Below the pieces are notes generated by a model. That model did no database searches. It saw only the letters and a program-made list of their open reading frames with translations, and had not been told where the DNA came from. Source: an uncultured Lachnospiraceae bacterium (GTDB taxonomy: Bacteria; Bacillota_A; Clostridia; Lachnospirales; Lachnospiraceae). Taken from it: a stretch of DNA of 8,599 bases. The stretch covers positions 1 through 8,599 of the forward strand of contig CACZQE010000365.1 in the NCBI GenBank assembly GCA_902783205.1, in the 5' to 3' direction. Position numbers and translations under genes: made by a program. Numbering within the stretch: the first letter of the stretch is position 1; each line of letters begins with the position of its first letter. Shown here in pieces: positions 5,498 to 8,599 of this stretch.

Positions 5498-6573
5498 CAG
5501 ACCGCCTCCTTTTTCTTGCCGAAGGGCAGCTTGGATACGAAACGTTCACGCATTTCGATCGCTGCAGGCGCCCAGTTGAAAAGCATCATGGCAATCAGGA
5601 CGACCGCGTAGATCAGCATACGGTATTCCGAGAAGCCACGAAGTAATTCCGGAAGCATGGTAAGAAGCATGGCTGCGATGATCGAACCGCGGAAGCTCCC
5701 CATACCGCCAAGGACTACGTATACCAGGATCATGATCGACATATTGTAGCCGAAGTTGGTGGGCGTAGCTGTCAGAGTTGCCAGATTGTGGGCGTAGAGA
5801 ACGCCGCCGGCACCTGCGATAGCTGCAGATATGGTAAATACCATGAGTTTATATCTTGTGATATTGATACCTACTGATTCCGCCGCGATCCGGTTGTCAC
5901 GGATAGCCATGACGGCACGGCCGCTGCGGGAATTTACAAGATTGTAGCAGATGACCAGGCTGATCAGGATCAGAATGATTCCAATCATGAAAGTGGACTG
6001 CCTGTGCATCCCTGTTATACCTCTGGCTCCGTTTATCAGCATAGTCCCGTCTTCGCCCATTCCGAGAGAAGCTTCATCCTTAATGGACAGGTGAAGGCCG
6101 TGGCTGTCTTTTCCGATGTAAAGGACGTTGATCACATTCTTTATGATCTCGCCGAAAGCCAGTGTTACGATCGCCAGATAGTCGCCTCTCAGCCTGAGGA
6201 CCGGGATACCGATCAGGTAACCGGACAGGGCAGCGGCAGCTATACCGACCAGCATGGCAAGAAAGAAACGCAGGGTCTCATTCATGGGTGAATCAACCAT
6301 ATATTTGGTAAAGAAAGCACTGGCAAAAGCGCCTACACACATGAACCCGGCATGGCCCAGGGAAAGCTCGCCCAGATAGCCGACGCAGAGGTTGAGTCCG
6401 ATAGCCACAACAGAATAAATGCAAAGAGGAACAAGCAGGCCCTTCATCAGGCTGGACATCATGTTCATGGAAACCATTGCCTGCGCTATGATAAAGACGG
6501 CGATCACAATCCCGTAGGTGATCAGGGAAGATCTGGTAGCTTTGCTCAGTTTTTTCATCTTTTTGTCTTTCAT
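5497..6573 (-). CDS. livM: LivM, inner-membrane permease of branched-chain amino acid importer
   Basis: A polytopic membrane protein of 358 residues that forms the translocation path with LivH. A short Lys-rich start is followed by a hydrophobic segment, then VGYLGELSLGHAGF (about 64-77) and GIPVLRLRGDYLAIVTLAFGE (about 122-142), both hallmark LivM motifs. The cytoplasmic coupling loop is the region ending SVGINITRYKLM before FTISAAIAGAGGVLYAHN. After GLHLSIKDEASLGMGEDG an extended loop of roughly 30 residues (to about ITGMHRQ) appears longer than the E. coli type. The ATG at 6573 is preferred: AGGTGAGG lies just upstream. An in-frame GTG at 6582, directly after the livH stop, would add MRI but is part of that same site. 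The stop overlaps livG. It needs LivH, LivG, LivF and the binding protein to function. Confidence 0.93.
   Translation of the reverse strand: MKDKKMKKLSKATRSSLITYGIVIAVFIIAQAMVSMNMMSSLMKGLLVPLCIYSVVAIGLNLCVGYLGELSLGHAGFMCVGAFASAFFTKYMVDSPMNETLRFFLAMLVGIAAAALSGYLIGIPVLRLRGDYLAIVTLAFGEIIKNVINVLYIGKDSHGLHLSIKDEASLGMGEDGTMLINGARGITGMHRQSTFMIGIILILISLVICYNLVNSRSGRAVMAIRDNRIAAESVGINITRYKLMVFTISAAIAGAGGVLYAHNLATLTATPTNFGYNMSIMILVYVVLGGMGSFRGSIIAAMLLTMLPELLRGFSEYRMLIYAVVLIAMMLFNWAPAAIEMRERFVSKLPFGKKKEAV
5505..5511 (-). promoter_or_regulatory. Ribosome binding site of livG, inside livM
   Basis: AAGGAGG, formed by the Lys-Lys-Glu-Ala codons at the livM C-terminus, 7 bases before the livG ATG. With the TGATG stop/start overlap it indicates translational coupling. 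Confidence 0.85.
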
Positions 6574-6576
6574 GAT

Positions 6577-6584
6577 CCTCACCT
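6577..6584 (-). promoter_or_regulatory. Ribosome binding site of livM, overlapping the livH stop codon
   Basis: TAGGTGAGG, whose TAG (6585-6583) ends livH. AGGTGA is 5 bases from the ATG at 6573. The arrangement is nearly identical to the livF/kinase junction and makes the GTG at 6582 an unlikely start. Confidence 0.6.
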
Positions 6585-7464
6585 ACACTTTCTCCCGCAT
6601 CGGTTTGCCAAGGATACCTGTCGGCTTGACAAGCAGCACGACAATCAGAACGGCAAATACGATAGCGTCAGACAGCTGGGAGGAAATGTATGCTCTTCCC
6701 AGGATTTCGATCACGCCCAGAAGAAGGCCGCCGATCAGGGCGCCCGGAATAGATCCGATTCCGCCGAAAACAGCTGCCGTAAAGGCCTTGATACCGGGCA
6801 TGGCGCCTGTGTAGGGTGACAATGTAGGATAAGCAGAACAAAGGAGGACACCGGCAATCGCTGCCAGTCCGGAGCCGATGGCAAATGTCAGGGAGATAGT
6901 GCTGTTTACATTCACTCCCATCAGCTGGGCCGCGTCACGGTCTTCCGAGCAGGCAAGCATGGCCTGGCCGGATTTGGTCTTTTTGATAAAGGCCGTCAGA
7001 CCCAGCATGATCAGGATACAGCAGCATACAGTCACGATGGTGACCGCAGAGATGACCAGCTTTCCGCCGGCAAGCCTCAAAGGCTTAAATGGCACTACAG
7101 ACGAAAAAGACTTTGTATCGGATCCGAATATTAATAAAGCCAAGTTCTGCAGAAAGTAGCTGACACCGATGGCCGTGATCAGCACGGCCAGAGAGTTGGC
7201 CTTTCTTAACGGTTTGTAAGCAATCTTTTCAATAGTAACTCCAAGCATAATACACATGATGACTGCAGCGAGAATGCTGACGCCCGTATTCAGATGCCAG
7301 ACGCTCATTGTGGTAAATACCACATAGCATCCGATCATGATAACATCACCATGCGCAAAATTAAGCATTTTGGCGATACCGTAAACCATGGTATAGCCCA
7401 GCGCGATAATCGCGTAAATACTGCCCAGGCTGATTCCGTTAATCAGATAGGACAAAAAACTCAT
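6583..7464 (-). CDS. livH: LivH, inner-membrane permease of branched-chain amino acid importer
   Basis: A 293-residue multi-span membrane protein, the partner of LivM. The N-terminus LINGISLGSIYAIIALGYTM (7-26) and GIAKMLNFAHGD (29-40) are textbook LivH motifs. KSGQAMLACSEDRDAAQLMG (164-183) is the cytoplasmic loop that contacts the ATPases. AMPGIKAFTAAVFGGIGSIP and GALIGGLLLGVIE near the C-terminal third are also conserved in the family. The ATG at 7464 is well supported by AGAGGTGA a few bases upstream. It is the first gene after the terminator that follows the binding protein, so its expression depends on read-through or an unseen promoter. No truncation or frameshift is visible. Confidence 0.96.
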   Translation of the reverse strand: MSFLSYLINGISLGSIYAIIALGYTMVYGIAKMLNFAHGDVIMIGCYVVFTTMSVWHLNTGVSILAAVIMCIMLGVTIEKIAYKPLRKANSLAVLITAIGVSYFLQNLALLIFGSDTKSFSSVVPFKPLRLAGGKLVISAVTIVTVCCCILIMLGLTAFIKKTKSGQAMLACSEDRDAAQLMGVNVNSTISLTFAIGSGLAAIAGVLLCSAYPTLSPYTGAMPGIKAFTAAVFGGIGSIPGALIGGLLLGVIEILGRAYISSQLSDAIVFAVLIVVLLVKPTGILGKPMREKV

Positions 7465-7504
7465 AGTTTCACCTCTTCTTTCCTGATACCCTTTCCCCTT
7501 TTGT

Positions 7505-7538
7505 AAAAAAAAGGAAGGTTACCCGAAGGCAACCCTCC
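7505..7538 (-). terminator. Rho-independent terminator between livJ and livH
   Basis: On the minus strand GGAGGGTTGCC (7538-7528), loop TTCG, then GGTAACCTTCC (7523-7513) form an 11-pair stem with two G-T wobbles and a very stable C(TTCG)G tetraloop, followed by eight T residues (7512-7505). It starts 26 bases after the binding-protein stop codon. I see no convincing promoter between it and livH, so incomplete termination probably sets a high binding-protein to permease ratio. Confidence 0.9.
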
Positions 7539-7564
7539 ATTGGGTCCGTCATATAAAGCGTCGA

Positions 7565-8599
7565 TCAGTCCAAACTTACGTATGCACCGTCTTTAATGAT
7601 GACAGCTTTCGGCTCTTTGTTTACTTCGCCCTTAGCGTTCCACTGAAGTCCATCTTCGCCACCGGTGATTCCGGGAACAGTAATCTCTGTCATAGCTTTC
7701 TTTAAAGCGTCACACATCTCGGAAGCATCCATATCCGGTGTAACGCCGGCCTTCTCGATAGCAGCCTTGATTGCATAAATGCCGTCATAAGCGTCAGCTG
7801 CGAACTGGTTGGGAATCTCGCCGTAAGCATCCTGATACTTCTTAACGAAGCTCTGAACTGCCTCGTCCTCGGAATCAGCTGCGAAAGGTGTAAGGAGCAT
7901 AACGCCCTCAGCAAGTTTTGTATCAAAGTTCTCAACTGTAAGGATTCCGTCCATACCGTCAACGCCGAAGAATACAGGTTTGTAACCCATGTCGTTTGCC
8001 TGTGTCAGGATGATGGAAGCCTCCTGATAGTAGATGGGCAGGAATACGAGCTCAGCGCCCTTGTCCTGTGCCTGCTTGAGCTGGGTATTGAAATCTGTCT
8101 TGGAGTCTGCAGTAAATGCGGACTTGGAAACGATATCAAAGTCAAGATCCTTTGCCTGTGCCTCGAAAGTAGCTTCGATACCGCTGGAGTATACATCGGA
8201 GCTGTCATAGATGACTGCGACTTTCTTTGCAAGCTTGTTGGTAGCAATATACTCTGCCGACTTTGCTCCCTGGTTGGGGTCGGAGAAGCAAACCTGGAAT
8301 ACATTGCTCTCATCACCCTGCAGTACATCCGGTGAGGATGCGGAAGGTGTGATCTCAAATATATTGTCGTTAGCTGTCTCAGCTGCTACAGCAGTACAGG
8401 GTGTGGATGTAACTGTTCCCAGAAGAATCTGCATGCCCCAGTCCTTTAAGGTGTTGTAAGCATTTACAGACTTCTCTGCATCATGGGTATCATCCTGGAA
8501 ATTGTACTCGATCTTGTAGCCGTTGATTCCGCCTGCTTCATTGATCTCGTCAATCGCGATCTGAGCGCCGTTCTTAACGCCGTTGCCGTAGATGGCTGC
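7565..8599 (-). CDS. livJ: Branched-chain amino acid-binding protein, LivJ/LivK family (N-terminus beyond window)
   Basis: This is the extracytoplasmic solute-binding protein of the LIV importer. The frame is open to the window edge and 344 residues are visible; the signal peptide and first strand lie outside. The visible part opens AAIYGNGVKNGAQIAIDEIN, continues with AGGINGYKIEYNFQDDTHDA, then LLGTVTSTPCTAVA and ITPSASSPD, which line the ligand pocket in this type I (Peripla_BP_6) fold. NQFAADAYDGIYAIKAAIEKA near the C-terminus is also characteristic. An internal ATG at 8434 is not the start, because the 55 upstream codons read as continuous conserved LivJ sequence. It is followed by a strong terminator and then livHMGF. 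Leu/Ile/Val is the likely cargo, but related proteins bind other amino acids or amides. Confidence 0.94.
   Translation of the reverse strand, partial: AAIYGNGVKNGAQIAIDEINEAGGINGYKIEYNFQDDTHDAEKSVNAYNTLKDWGMQILLGTVTSTPCTAVAAETANDNIFEITPSASSPDVLQGDESNVFQVCFSDPNQGAKSAEYIATNKLAKKVAVIYDSSDVYSSGIEATFEAQAKDLDFDIVSKSAFTADSKTDFNTQLKQAQDKGAELVFLPIYYQEASIILTQANDMGYKPVFFGVDGMDGILTVENFDTKLAEGVMLLTPFAADSEDEAVQSFVKKYQDAYGEIPNQFAADAYDGIYAIKAAIEKAGVTPDMDASEMCDALKKAMTEITVPGITGGEDGLQWNAKGEVNKEPKAVIIKDGAYVSLD

Noticed and set aside
7465..7504. A possible promoter for livH after the terminator (TTTACA at the end of the T run)
   Set aside because: No -10 box lies at a workable distance; the nearest TATCAG is only about 13 bases away and weak.
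8432..8434. An internal ATG as the start of the livJ-like protein
   Set aside because: The 55 codons upstream to the window edge are open and match LivJ-type sequence (AIDEINEAGGINGYKI), so the gene simply continues out of the window.

Overview
The window is a dense, single-direction stretch: every supported gene is on the minus strand, so transcription runs from high to low coordinates. It carries two ABC import systems in tandem. The moderate G+C (near half by eye), strong AGGAGG-type ribosome binding sites, the lipoprotein signal with a short Gly/Ser/Ala linker, and a cytidylate-kinase-like protein of a type common in Clostridia suggest a Firmicute, most likely a gut-type Lachnospiraceae relative. 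That placement is inference from style and protein similarity, not from a marker gene.

Region 1 (8599 down to 3395) is a branched-chain amino acid (LIV, HAAT-type) transporter operon. It reads livJ-like binding protein (N-terminus cut by the window edge), a rho-independent terminator in the gap, livH and livM permeases, livG and livF ATPases, and last a P-loop kinase of the cytidylate-kinase-like family. From livH onward the genes touch, overlap or sit 12 bases apart, and at three junctions (livH/livM, livG/livF, livF/kinase) the upstream gene's TAG stop codon is part of the next gene's ribosome binding site. The terminator after livJ would let the binding protein be made in excess over the membrane complex.

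Region 2 (3394 to 3259) is a short AT-rich regulatory gap. It holds a good sigma-A-type promoter on the minus strand, an AT-rich inverted repeat overlapping its -35 box, and a perfect 13-base palindrome just downstream of the predicted transcription start.

Region 3 (3258 to 1) is a BMP-family (PnrA-like) nucleoside/purine importer: lipoprotein binding protein, a 206-base spacer packed with inverted repeats, a double-domain ATPase of the RbsA/NupO type with one intact and one degenerate nucleotide site, and the first 92 codons of the first permease, which runs off the window.

Together the genes import branched-chain amino acids and probably purine nucleosides or bases. The two features beyond ordinary transport are the kinase-like gene inside the liv operon, directly before the nucleoside importer, and the structured RNA spacers that follow both binding-protein genes. 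I see no mobile element, CRISPR array, tRNA or rRNA, and no sign of a wholly new system.
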